Shown here piece after piece: positions 51,091 through 64,000 of a DNA stretch of 64,000 bases; position 1 is the first letter of the stretch, and the number at the start of each line of letters is the position of its first letter. Position numbers and translations under genes: made by a program. Source of the DNA: Gordionus sp. m RMFG-2023 (lineage: Eukaryota; Nematomorpha; Gordioida; Chordodea; Parachordodidae); the NCBI RefSeq assembly GCF_954871325.1, contig NC_088776.1, positions 1,193,671 through 1,257,670 on the forward strand, given 5' to 3'. Under the pieces are notes generated by a model. That model saw nothing but the letters and a program-made list of their open reading frames with translations. It was not told the origin of the DNA and did no database searches.

Positions 51091-51804
51091 TGAATGATGA
51101 TTTCTTTCTTTCTTTCTTTCTCATTCCTTGTCCTTAACGGGGGAACCTTACTTATAAAAATTTGTGAATTTTAACTAATAAAATTAATAAATTATTAATT
51201 ATATCGTTATAAATTTTGTATATGTATTGTTTGAATAAACAATTATTATTTATTTATATATTTGAATATTAAATCATTAAAAAAAAAATTTTTTTTAATC
51301 CACTTAAATAGTTTAAATATATTACTATGCAAATATGACATAATTATAATAAAATAAAGATGTATTTTGGCAGAAATTTATCTAAATTTCGATACATCGT
51401 AAAAAAAAATTGTAACTGTTGCTAATATATTTGTATAAATTTATAACCCCGGTATCTAGCAAAACTCTGATAAAAGCTAAAGAAAGTAGGAAAGAAATCA
51501 ATGCATATCCCATAATTATTGGTATTTTCTTTGAGCTTAATTTTTTATTTTCACTAAAAGGTCCACATATCTTTTTTTTAAAAAGAGATATGGGCAGGGA
51601 AAAATGAAAAATTTATATGAAAATAAAATATTACATTTGAAAGTTTGCATTGCAGCGAACTGCCCCTTAGACCCAAAACGGCGGTTATAGCTGACGAAAA
51701 CCTTTATGAAATATTTAACGCGTTTCTCTAATTCATATATAAGGAATTCGAAGTTGGTCTATTTTAAAATAAAAAATATATATAGTATAATTATGGTTAA
51801 AAAA
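51091..51804. other. AT-rich spacer, no gene supported
   Basis: A short (TTTC)5 at about 51101-51121. A minus-strand ATG near 51510 opens a hydrophobic stretch (MGYALISFLLSLAFIRVLL), but no donor gives a phase that fits the exon at 50442. Confidence 0.5.
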
Positions 51805-52164
51805 TTAGTTAATTAAAACCTGATTAACATATTTTAACGAGGTCTGATTATTTTTATTTTCGATCCTATCACCATGGTTGACTCCGTCACTTGCATATTC
51901 GAACAATCTATAGAAGTAACTTACAACTGGCTGATTGGGAAGAGTCGATAAGGGACCCTTAAATGTTGCCCTTAAATTATAAGTAGTGGTATCATCTGGA
52001 GTTTCGGATCCTTCAAGATTTAGATCCCTTATTCCATGAATTGATTCATTTCGAATGCTACAGCACCTGTCATTGGGTTCGAGCATAAGTTTTTCTGATA
52101 TAGGTTTCATTGATCCTTCTTTATTTATTGGAAATTTGTTCCCGTTCAAATTCAAAGTATACAT
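51805..52164 (-). CDS. Possible minus-strand coding exon, perhaps 5' part of the FN3-like gene
   Basis: The ATG at 52164 opens 119 codons on the minus strand with protein-like composition: SEKLMLEPNDRCCSIRNESI, RDLNLEGSETPDDTTTYNLR, FKGPLSTLPNQPVVSYFYRL, FEYASDGVNHGDRIENKN. GC content is higher than the flanks. It lies 1.4 kb upstream of the FN3-like exons on the same strand. Several donors are possible (phase 0 or 1), none with the phase 2 needed to join directly to 50442, so an exon is missing or this is a separate gene. No signal peptide is seen at its start and no family is recognised. Confidence 0.48.
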   Translation of the reverse strand: MYTLNLNGNKFPINKEGSMKPISEKLMLEPNDRCCSIRNESIHGIRDLNLEGSETPDDTTTYNLRATFKGPLSTLPNQPVVSYFYRLFEYASDGVNHGDRIENKNNQTSLKYVNQVLIN

Positions 52165-54689
52165 GAGAATTCAACAAATTTATCATTTTTTGAAATAGTA
52201 AATTGTTTAAATAAAAAATAAAAAGTTTAAGAATTACTCCAGGGTTCTCAAGAAACTCAATAGATTGAATAGGTTTTAATCACATAAACGTTTTTCTTAA
52301 GGGAGGAAATAACGTATTTCAACAATGACACGCATATACAAGGTAGGGATGGCTTGAGAATAACTTTTCTCACGATAATTCTTAAATCTCAAATTGTAAT
52401 AAATTAAATCAAGTTTTCTATAATTTTTGCAAAATTTTATACTTGTAATTAATACATAGAAATAATATCCTGGGAGAAAAAAGAGCACAGATAAATTGAA
52501 TTTCTAAAATCTTTAAACCCTTCTTTTAAAAATGATCCAAAATATCTCATACAGTATTTTCTGTCTTATTGCGTTTTTTATGTGCGACATCTTTGGGTCT
52601 AATCACTCTATGTCCAGGAATTCCTGATTCCTTTTGTGCAGAAATTCACAAAAATAAAATATACACGTTCTTCTGGCTATTTCATAACTTAAGAATATTT
52701 CTCAACTTAAACAAAACTTGGATTATAATTTATAGTTATATATAAAAAAAATACTTTGTTCAAGCATTTTATCTATTTTGATAAGAAATAAAATAAAATA
52801 AAATAAGGATAAATTTCATCAATTTAGTATAGTTTTAATATAATATCTTTGTTGTTTGGCAAATGTACGAGGGAAGAAGAATGGACTCAGTTTTGGTTAG
52901 AAACCTTTGAATTGATATTTTTTTTGCATGTATTTTAGATAATTGATTTGTCTTGGTGAATCATAGCCAGGTGTCATCAGGGAAATTACTCGGTTGAGAA
53001 GAAATCACGGACATGTTTTTTTAAAGAAGATTTTACCGTAATCAAAAAAATGGCGAAAAAATGTTCCTTTTGGGGAAAATATAAAGTCTCAAGTAATATT
53101 AATTTAGCTAAAATCCTGATTTATCTTATTTTTCTTACAGTAGGCAGAATCCATGGTTTTAACAAAATGGCGCCTAAATAATCAAAAGTCCCTTTCTTAG
53201 AGATTGTTAAAAAAAAACCCATTGCTATTTCCAATTTATAAATTTTTTTTATCATAAATATACGAAATTAAAGTGAGTAACAAAATACTTCAAATTCAAA
53301 AAGTAAATTCAGATCACCAAAAAACACATGAAGCTTTTCCAGGTTCCCAAATAAAACAATGTATATGTTTAAAAATAACAGCAATAACATTATCTATTTG
53401 TTGAAAAAGGTCTATAGTTAGAGCTTACAAAATGATAGAAAATATGATTAGCATAATTTATTCTGAAATTTATAACAACTCAAAAAAAACCCTTATTTTT
53501 CGGAAAGGGTTATTTCTGTATCTTTCGACCGTTAACTATTTTATGAAATATTACTATAGCAGTATAAATATAGTAAACGCTTTCCAATGATGTTTATTAC
53601 ATAAAAGATTATCAAAAGTAATAAGGTGGGGTTATAACTTTAGCCGTAAGAGATTCAATCTCAATATTTTATTTTTTTGAGATGTTTTGATAAATGATAG
53701 TTTGTTTGCTTTATCAAATCAAATCACTTTAAATAACAAAATTAAAGGTTATCAAAACTAAAAACATCATAAATTTATCAAAAAATAAATAAAATGTAGG
53801 TTTATGAAAAATCTTTCAAAGAGTAAGCATAATATTTGGTAAAATTAATATTTAAAAATATTATATTTTAAAAATATTATATTTAATAAATTAATATTAT
53901 ATTTAATAAAATTAATATTTAAAAATATTATATTTAATAAAATTAATATTTAAAAATATTATATTTAATAAAATTAAGATAGATATAAATTATATTTAAG
54001 GTAAATTCAGAATATAATTTTTTTTGTTGTTATTTAGTACAAATTATTTATTTATAAATAATATTTTAAGATATTCTGATTAAATTTGCTAATCTAGACT
54101 ATATCATTTATCTTATAATTTAATTAATAATAGATATAGTTTATATAATTCAGATCATTTCAAATTCTATGCCTTTCATAATTACAATAAAGTTTTTAAT
54201 AAAACCTCTGCCTGAGCCTATAAATATAATTTTAAAAAATAATATATTTCATATATTATATTTGTAATATATTTGGGAGATGTACATGACATAAATTGTC
54301 TGTATGATTGGGATATGGAATTCATGGGAATTTTGGAATTTCTAAATTTTATATCAGATGAGGGCTAATTTTTAAACTTAAAAAATCAAATTTGACAGGA
54401 AACGTATTAGCAAATGTAAAGAAACTACCCTAATTTCAGCAATTGTATTTTGTATATTAATCAATTTATTTGAAAATCTATAACAAAAATGACTATAGGA
54501 TAAGTGGGTTTCAAATGTTTACGCCAAATTGTTGATATTCGCAATGTGGAGTACTTTATAAGTGGAATACATTTCAACTTTCCATAAATAATTTAAACGA
54601 ATTACATATTCAATACGACGTATAATATATATTTTTCCAATTTTAGAAGAAAATGTCAAATTTTGATCTGAGGACTTTTTATGAACCAT
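52165..54689. other. AT-rich intergenic DNA, no gene seen
   Basis: No convincing open frame. Contains the 31-bp AT-only minisatellite at 53841-53976. If the minus-strand exon at 51805-52164 is a first exon, the promoter lies at the left edge of this stretch. Confidence 0.6.
53841..53976 (+). repeat. 31-bp AT-only minisatellite
   Basis: About four copies of AAAATTAATATTTAAAAATA plus TTATATTTAAT, the first copies irregular. Confidence 0.8.
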
Positions 54690-55829
54690 GATAACACCAA
54701 AGTGCCTAGGGATAAGTGGGTTGAAAAAATCAACATATTACAATCAATCATCTCTAAATTTTATCGTCTATTTGAATTAGTGCTTGAAAAAAAAATTCCA
54801 ATAATCTACGAATAAAAAATATTCAGGTATATATATATGTTTATATAATTTTTTTGTTAAAATTTTCACATTTAAAATATTCTTTTTTTAGTATATAAAT
54901 TATTAAAAAGAATGAGGCCCATCTCAAAGATGCTATAATTGGAAATAGATACGACTTTTCAGGTTAAAAAAACTGAAAAATTGATTATTTAACTGGCCAA
55001 AAGTTTATAAATAATGTCTATATGATTTTAAACCCATAATTTTATTAATATAGCGTAAATTCAAATAAAATACAAATAATTAACATGAGTTGTCGTTTTC
55101 TTTAATATATTATTTTTTATTTTTTTTTAAAAAATATATTTCATTAAAATGTTTTACTACGAAAATGTTTATCATTGTATTAAGGGAAAATTAAACTTAA
55201 AACTTATATAATAAAAAAATTTTTTTAAATATTTTTAAAAAAATTAAAAATCGAAAGGAATACCAAAGTTTAAAATTTTTGATGGAAAACTCGTTTATCT
55301 TAGCCATGATGGAATCATTGTTTTATAAAGATCTTAGATATATCCATAAAAATTAATATAATACTCTCACTGACCTCGAACATATTTAAAGATTAGTTTT
55401 ACCTAGATCGTTATTTTGTGGAACTTAATTTATAAATTATTATATCATGAAGATAAGAAAAAAAATGATAATTTGACAATAAAATCAAATCTATAATTTG
55501 AAATTCTCTGTGAAATTTGTATTGTATGCAAAAAATTTAAATTAAAATAATTATTTTTAACATGGAATAAGATATATTGAGTGATCAAAAAAAATGGAAA
55601 GTTTGGGCAGGGGGGTATTTTTTAAAAATATCTACACCGAATTTATTGAATCAATTTACAATTGAACTAAACATTGATAAAATTTTCGGAATAATGCTTT
55701 TAGTCGCTTATTAATCATAAATTTGGCCAAAGTTTTGTTATTAATATTTTTTTAAATTTATACTGGTTACTATAGTGGTTAGACACTTTTTTAAACCCCC
55801 CCCCCATGATCCTGGCTACGCCACTGATA

Positions 55830-56270
55830 GTATTCTATTGTAGTGCAGTGTCACTTACCCAGAGAAAATGGACCTAGAAAAATTTGTGATGTATATATCA
55901 AAAATCTAGACAGAACTTTTATAACAGAGCAAAGTAAATGGCCAATAATTATTTTTGCAACAACGTTTCCTTTAATAAAGCTTTATCCAGGCAGAAATAT
56001 TTGTCTGTTAGAATTACCCAAGAGTTTCTAAGATGTTTAATGGCTTCCCTGATCTAAATCCACTGAATTATCATGCGTGGGATAAATTAATGATTTTAGT
56101 TTGGATTAAAATAAATAGATCTTTAGACGCCACTTAAAGAGGAATTCGTGAAGTGCGATTCTCAATCTTACAATATAATCACCAAGATTTCTGTCTTAAA
56201 ATAATTTCTATAATTGTCGGATGTATTTTTTGTACGGTATTTTCCATTTTAATATTAGGATATTTCTTTA
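55830..56270 (+). mobile_element. Tc1/mariner transposase relic (unit 1)
   Basis: The plus strand encodes in pieces DLNPLNYHAWDKLMILV, followed by an Arg-Ser-Leu-Asp-Ala stretch and IREVRFSILQYN, the C-terminal end of a Tc1/mariner-type transposase (the 'SPDLNPLDY..W..LK' catalytic segment). It is heavily mutated, with several stops and frame changes, and has no recognisable inverted repeats. Confidence 0.6.
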
Positions 56271-56606
56271 TAGAATTTTACTAAAAGAACTTTCCCTAAA
56301 TTAAAAAGTATGCTAACTGTTAGAAACACATGATGGCAAGTGAAGATTTAGAAAAACTATTTTATTAAATTAAAATGAAGAATTATTTTAGAGTGTTAAA
56401 TTTGATTATAAAATAAAATTGAATAAATTAGTGATATATTTTATAAAAAGTCATTCGAATATCATAATTTTATAAATTATAATTTATCTTAATTAATTTT
56501 ATAATTTATTTGAATTCATTTTATATTATAATTTTATAATTTTATTTAAATTAATTTTATATTATATTTTTATAATTTATTTAAATATATCATAATTATT
56601 ATATTC

Positions 56607-57090
56607 GCCGGGGTTTTGCCTAGTAAGTCTATGATGTATGCCTTGAAACAGAAGGTCCCAGGTTCAATCAGAAATAAATATTCTCAGGATTTTCTTTGAT
56701 GACTGATGTGTAAGGACACATATGCTAGGATGAATTTCGAGCTGAAAATGCTTCCCGGTTACCCTAAGACTTTACCAGCCGGGTGCTAAGATACTTGTCC
56801 AACAAATCAAAATGAAAGATGGTCAACTGACCTCGTGGGCCATTCAAGGATGATAGATGGAATCGATAAGAATACTCCGGTAAAATATCTGTTGATAGAA
56901 AACTCCGAAGGTCTGTCGATATTGATTCGGTGTGAGATCAAGATACAAGGATCTCGATACCGATACTCCGGTAGAAGATCCTAATGGAATAGATAAGGAA
57001 ACTCCGGTGGAGGAATGTCACAGAGATAGATCATGATTAATAAAGAGGAGAGAGAGCTTACCGCCCAAAAAAAGGTGAAAGCTTAAGAGA
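56607..57090 (+). mobile_element. tRNA-derived SINE
   Basis: The head resembles a tRNA gene: GCCGGGGTTTTGCCTAGTAA gives an A-box-like sequence, and AGGTCCCAGGTTCAATC gives a near-consensus B box (GGTTCAATC at 56661-56669), about 42 bases apart, the right spacing for an internal RNA polymerase III promoter. A tRNA-unrelated body of about 400 bp follows, richer in G+C than its surroundings (TGCTTCCCGGTTACCC, CTTTACCAGCCGGGTGC, repeated ACTCCGG at 56873-57015), then A-runs. The block is missing from unit 2. No second copy is in the window and target duplications were not resolved. Confidence 0.65.
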
Positions 57091-57098
57091 GAAAAAAA

Positions 57099-57347
57099 AT
57101 TTTAATAAATATTTAAATTTATTTTAATAAATATTTGAATTTATTTTAATAAATATTTGAATTTATTTTAATAAATATTTAAATTTATTTTAATAAATAT
57201 TTGAATTTATTTTAATAAATATTTGAATTTATTTTAATAAATATTTGAACTTATTTTAATAAATGTTTAAATTTATTTTAATAAATATTTGAATTTATTT
57301 TAATAAATGTTTAAATTTATTTTAATAAATATTTAAATTAATTTTAA
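57099..57347 (+). repeat. 22-bp AT-rich minisatellite after the SINE
   Basis: About eleven copies of TTTTAATAAATATTTGAATT plus TA, with TTTAAA variants. It begins directly at the A-rich tail of the SINE. Confidence 0.9.
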
Positions 57348-58019
57348 TATAATAATTAAATTTATTTAAATTAATATTAAATTGTTATTTTATTTTTATT
57401 AATATTAAATTTTTATTTTATTTTAATTAATATTAAATTGATATTATTTTTTTAAACATCTATAACACTAACCAAAATTCTCAATTAAAAAAAAATGTCA
57501 TCTATTTATAATATAGATTTAACGTTTTTTAAAGATTTTAATCATGATATATATATTAATATTAAAGAAAATTATATTTTAAATATAAAATATATGTAAA
57601 AATTAAAAAAATGTTTCATTTACTTTCTCTACGCGTTTTTATATTCTTGCCCATTGCTTGAGTTAATAAGAAAATATAAAAATGATAAGAATTGGATAAA
57701 AAAATAAGAATTGGATAAAAAGATAAAAATTCGATAAAAAGAGGATAATTTATTTTAAATGTATTATCAAAATTCTTTAATAAATTAAAATAATATAATA
57801 ATTTAATCGAATTTGGAATTTCATAAAAAGATTCTAAACTGAAAAATAAGCGTTCTATCTAATACTTTTAACCTCTTTTTTAGTAATTAATAGAAACTTT
57901 CACATATTACAGGGTTCATTTACTCAATCACAATTGTGAGGTATGTTTCCTAAATACTACATTCATTCTATCTAAACACAATCTGGAATAAAGAGATGAC
58001 CCATCTCAGTCTTTCGGTT

Positions 58020-58210
58020 TAGTGTTGCTAAACTACCCTGTTTGGCTCAAATTTTAAAAATGAAGATTTTAGCCCAAAATAATACTATGTAAACCTCAAA
58101 ATTTGCCAGAAGTTGCAACCCAACCATTTCTGCCATCTCAGCAAAATATCCAAGCTTACAATATATTATATTGCCTAAAACTTTATTCGGGCCTTTTTTA
58201 ACAAACACTA
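58020..58210. mobile_element. Palindromic MITE (family 5)
   Basis: Starts TAGTGTTGCTAAACTACCCT, ends CTTTTTTAACAAACACTA. Internal ATAATACTATGTAAACCTCA and AGCAAAATATCCAAGCTTAC match the copies at 16946 and 42810. Unit 2 retains only the right end of it (about 60900-60946), so it predates the duplication of the units. Confidence 0.65.
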
Positions 58211-58959
58211 ACCGTAAATAATTTAAGTTAAATAAATTTAAAATACTTATGAAATAATTTTCATTTTACTTAATTTTTGATTATTTTCTTCCAAGTCCAT
58301 TACTCATGTTGATACAAAAATAAAAATTGATAAGAATAAAATAGAATTTTAAAAAAAATTACTAAAATGTCTATGGCTGAAATTGGCTGTAGGGTATTAC
58401 ACATGCTAGAATACACATCAGGTTAAATGGGATTTTTTAAATTTTTTTAAATCGCCTTAGGTAAAGAATTTAAAATCAAGAGATTCCGAATCCCCATACG
58501 ACATATAAATATAATGGCATCAAGGTGTTTTGTCCGGCAATATGTTATTTTTTCAACTTTTTTTTAAAAAAACTTTAAAAATTCTGATTTTAACCACCTT
58601 CAGGCAAATTTTTTTTTAATCAACTTTTAAATTTTATTAAATTTTTTCCATACATATTTTATATAAATTTATAAATAACTCAAAAGGTTTAACATCAAAA
58701 TTGTCTATAAATTTGTAAGATAGGTATTATTCTCCGAACATAAAATGAAATATATTTCCCGGTAGAAATCAGATTTTTAAATTTTTTTTTAAAAAAAAAT
58801 AGCGCTCAAAAAATGATTTAAAGTTGAAAATGTTTATAAAGGACCTCAACTACGCCATTAAATATATGTAAAGAATTAGTTACCTCTTACGTAATTAACC
58901 TTGGAAACTGAATATAAATTATTATATCAGGAAAATAAGCAAAAATATGATTATGACTT

Positions 58960-59006
58960 GAGAAGAGAAGAGAAGAGAAGAAAGAGAAGAGAAGAGAGAA
59001 AGAGAA

Positions 59007-59039
<33 letters not shown>

Positions 59040-59238
59040 AAGAGAAGAGAGAAAGAGAAGAGAGAAAGAGAAGAAAGAGAGAGAAGAGAAGAGAAGAGAA
59101 AGAGAAGAGAAGAGAAGAGAAGAGAGAGAAGAGAAGAGAAGAGAGAGAAGAGAAGAGAAGAGAAGAGAAGAAAGAGAAGAGAAGAGAAGAGAAGAAGAGA
59201 GAAGAGAAGAGAGAGAGAAAGAGAAGAGAGAAGAGAAG
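58960..59238 (+). repeat. Polypurine tract, (GAGAA)n-like, about 280 bp
   Basis: Uninterrupted A/G sequence on the plus strand built of AGAAG, AGAGA and AAAGAG units. The open frames over it, on both strands, are repeat artefacts. Confidence 0.95.
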
Positions 59239-59849
59239 TTATCATGTATTAGGGAAAAAAATAGCTTGAAAATATTGTAAAATTTTAGTAAATACTTTAA
59301 ATGAAAATCGAACGAGACCCAAAGTAAAAATATTGGTGGAAAACTTGTTATTCCACTGTTTAAAAAGACCTGAGCTATCCATATAAATAGTATCCTCAAC
59401 GACCTCAATATATTAAAAATTAGTTACCTAAATCGTGATCATGCTTGATAACTAAATATGAATTATTATATCGAGATAAGAAAAAAAATTGATTATGACT
59501 TGGGGGAAAAAAATAAAATCTGTAATTTGAAATTCTCTTGTAAAATTTATGTTATTACGCAAAAAAAATTTAAATTAAAATAATTACTTTTAAAACATAG
59601 AATAAGAAATACTGAGTGATTCATAAAAAATGTGAGGTTTTGGAACATTGATGAAATTTTCGGAATAATGCTTATGGTCGCTTATTAATCATAAATTTTG
59701 CCAAAATTATTTTGTTATTAATATTATTTTTTCCATTTATGCTGGCTATTTATCGTGGTTAGACACTAATAACGCACTAAATATTGGCAAATTTTTAAAC
59801 CCCCTCCGCCATGTATAGCTTCAGCTACCTCACTGATGGTATTCTATTT

Positions 59850-60270
59850 TGGTTGCAGTGTCACTTACTAAGTGGAAAATGGACTAGATAAATTCTGATG
59901 TATATATCAATAATCTTGACAGAACTTTTATAACAGCGCTAAGTTATTGGCCAATTAAGTATAATTATTTTTGCAAGGCAACGTTTCCTTTAATAACGCT
60001 TTGCCCCCGCAGAAATGTATATCTGTGAATTACCCAAGAGTTTCTAAGATATGTTCAATGGCTTCTTAACCCCCTTGATCTAAATCCGCTGAATTATCAT
60101 GCGTGGGATGAATTAAAGATTTTAGTTTAGATAAAAAAAAATAGATTACAATTCTTTGGAGAGGAATTCGTGAAGTGCGATTCTCAATCTTACAGTATCA
60201 TCATCAGGATTAATGGCTTAAAATATTTTTCTATAATTGTATGATTTTTTTTTATAAGGTGTTTATTTCT
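59850..60270 (+). mobile_element. Tc1/mariner transposase relic (unit 2)
   Basis: Paralogue of 55830-56270 by duplication of the unit: again DLNPLNYHAWDELKILV and GIREVRFSILQYHH, with different disabling changes. It was therefore already present before the units duplicated. Confidence 0.6.
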
Positions 60271-60605
60271 GTTCTGGGATTTTACTAAAAGTGCTTTCCC
60301 CCAAATTAAAATGTTATACTAAACCAAAAATTCTCAACCAAAAAAAAAGTCTTACATTTCTAATAGATTTAACATTTTTTTAAAGATTTTATCAATCATG
60401 ATATAGATACTAATAATATTAATAAGAAATATAATTTTTAAATGTAAAATACTTGTAAAATTTTAAAAAAAATGTTTCGTTTACTTTCTCTACGCCTTCT
60501 TTCATTCTTGCCCGTTACTTGAGTTGATTAAAAAAATAAATAAAATGGTGATAATTTATTTTAAAAGCATTATCAAAATATATTCTTTTGTTAAAGTGAA
60601 ATAAT

Positions 60606-60780
60606 CAGAGTTGTTAAAGGATCTAGATACAAGTATCTAGATCCTGTATCTAGATATAAAAATGTGCTATCTGTATCTGTATCTAGATAGATTTTTGATT
60701 AAATAATCTGTATCTAGATATTATTTTAGACGTTGTATCTGTATCTAGATCCATTTAAAAAGTATCTTTTAACAACTCTG
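60606..60780. mobile_element. hAT-type MITE (family 2) with perfect target duplication
   Basis: Starts CAGAGTTGTTAAAGGATC and ends AGTATCTTTTAACAACTCTG. It is flanked by GAAATAAT at 60598-60605 and 60781-60788. The paralogous place in unit 1 (57787-57794) has AAAATAAT once and no insert. It is in reverse orientation to the copy at 19929-20085. Confidence 0.92.
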
Positions 60781-62118
60781 GAAATAATATAATAATTAAA
60801 TCTATTGGAATTTCACATTTAAATAAATATCCAAGATAAAAGGATTCTAAACTGATATATAATGAAAGGTGTTCTTTCTAATTAGATTTAAGTTTGCACC
60901 ACATTATATTAGCCAAAACCTTATTCGGACCTTTTTAACAAACACTACCTTAATTTTTCGTAAATAATTTATTATTAAATTTTATAAAATATTTTATAAA
61001 ATAATTATTTTTCATTTTACTTAATTTAGGACTATTTTCTTCCAAGTCCATTACTTATGTTAATATAAAAAAAATAAAATTAATAAGAATAGAATTACAT
61101 GATCATTTCAAAATTCCTTGATAAACTTAAATAATTTTTATTTATTAAATAGAATTTCTCAATTAATGTTTAAATTATATATATATGTGTGTGTTAGGAT
61201 GTGTTTTGTTCCGACAATGTGTTATTTTTTTTAACTTTTTTAAATTATAAAAAATTCTGATTTTATCGGAATTGTATGCCGTCATGTTTGGAATACCCTA
61301 CTCTATGAATTTCAGATAAAATTTTAGCATGAACTTTTTAAACTTAATATAATTTGTATTAAATTTTCCATATATTTTTTTTATACAAATTTATAAATAA
61401 CTCAAAAGGTTTAACATCAAAATTGTCTATAAATTTGTAAGATAGGTATTATTCTCTGTAATGTATTTAAATATATTGATTTTTTATATTCGCTTAAAGA
61501 TACAATTTATTTACAATTTATAAAAATAGAAAAACATATATATATAGTTGATAATATTATATTAAATCCCTTTACAATAAATTAATCAAATCATTTCATT
61601 CTCCAAACATAAAATGAAATATATTTCCCGGTAAAAACCAGATTTTTAAATTTTTTTTAAAAAAAGGCAAAAAAATGATTTAAATTTGAAAAAGTTTATA
61701 AAGGACCTGAACTATCCATGTTATTACAAAATACCCAAATATATATAAATTAGTTACCTATTACGTTATTATCCCCTGAAAATAAATATAGGTTATTGTA
61801 TCAATAAAATAAGAAAAAAATGATTATGATTTTTTAAATCATATGAATGAATACACATATATGACTTTAAAAAAATATTCTCCCTAGAAGATTAGCATAA
61901 AAGTGCAAGAATCTTTGAATGTTAATACAGTGAAAATCAAAATAATAGTCTAAGGTGAATAAGTTATTTCTCAGTTTCAAGTCAATTAAAAAAAAATTTG
62001 TTACCTGAGTAGTCGTCCTCTGTAATATATTATTTATTTTTAAAATATATTACATTATATTTATGTTTCATGTATATTTGGTAAAATAACTTAAACAATT
62101 TTAAAAAAACTTATATAC

Positions 62119-64000
<1,882 letters not shown>

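Larger units (their letters stand above)
55240..59296 (+). repeat. Amplified array, unit 1
   Basis: Head-to-tail with unit 2 (59297-62118). Matches in order: the head (TGGAAAACT, GATATC/CTATCCATA, GACCTC, TTAGTTACCTA), the mariner relic, AAAGATTTTA with TTTACTTTCTCTACGC, and the tail (ATAACTCAAAAGGTTTAACA, AATTGTCTATAAATTTGTAA, ATATATTTCCCGGTA). Unit 1 carries an extra block of about 1.1 kb (about 56320-57460) with a SINE and a minisatellite. Confidence 0.8.
59297..62118 (+). repeat. Amplified array, unit 2
   Basis: Collinear with unit 1 but without the SINE and AT-minisatellite block. It carries a family 2 MITE (60606-60780) absent from unit 1, and a 140-bp insert at about 61457-61600 flanked by ATTCTC on both sides. 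Confidence 0.8.

Noticed and set aside
51419-51607. Plus-strand 62-codon frame, and a minus-strand signal-peptide-like start near 51510
   Set aside because: No splice join in phase to neighbouring exons and no family match on either strand.
56607-56680. A true tRNA gene
   Set aside because: A and B boxes are present, but I could not pair a full cloverleaf with an anticodon stem and acceptor stem; a SINE head fits better.
58887-59408. Ser/Leu-rich frame on the minus strand and Lys/Arg/Glu-rich frame on the plus strand
   Set aside because: Both come from the polypurine tract at 58960-59238 and start in flanking non-coding repeat DNA.

Overview
This is a window of a very AT-rich animal (metazoan) nuclear genome. 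The evidence is spliced genes with GT-AG introns, a 21-exon gene of the ZMYM2/3/4 zinc-finger family, a spliced collagen gene ending in the cysteine-rich domain of 'short-chain collagen C4-like' proteins, an R2-like LINE, and many hAT-type MITEs. The species cannot be read from the sequence. The collagen type and the transposon mix fit a non-bilaterian (for example a cnidarian or sponge) or a lophotrochozoan.

Layout. 1-4059: two possible minus-strand exon fragments, then old AT-rich DNA. 4060-18683 (+): the ZMYM-like gene, with exons linked by phase; its introns carry several MITEs. 18684-25684: intergenic, with four MITEs, one nested in another. 25685-38445 (+): a probable transmembrane collagen gene. 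Its first exon encodes a cytoplasmic tail and a membrane segment. Intron 1 (about 7 kb) holds a nearly intact R2-like LINE in sense. Seven consecutive triple-helix exons are each exactly 126 bp, and a conserved C-terminal domain closes the protein. 38446-52164: transposon-rich DNA with a diverged direct segmental duplication (about 42.0-44.8 kb and 46.5-51.1 kb). The second copy holds a minus-strand gene with an FN3-like domain; the first holds its decayed twin. A deletion derivative of a hAT transposon (47376-49003) with perfect 8-bp target duplications sits in copy two. 52165-54690: AT-rich, no gene seen. 54690-64000: a head-to-tail amplified, non-coding array containing Tc1/mariner relics, a tRNA-derived SINE, MITEs, an AT-rich minisatellite and long purine tracts.

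The genes do not form a pathway. The ZMYM-like protein is expected in the nucleus (chromatin or co-repressor work); the collagen and the FN3-like protein are expected at the cell surface or outside the cell. The strongest structural stories are the exon-modular transmembrane collagen with two RGD tripeptides, and the hAT-MITE system, in which paralogous empty sites within the window confirm insertions.
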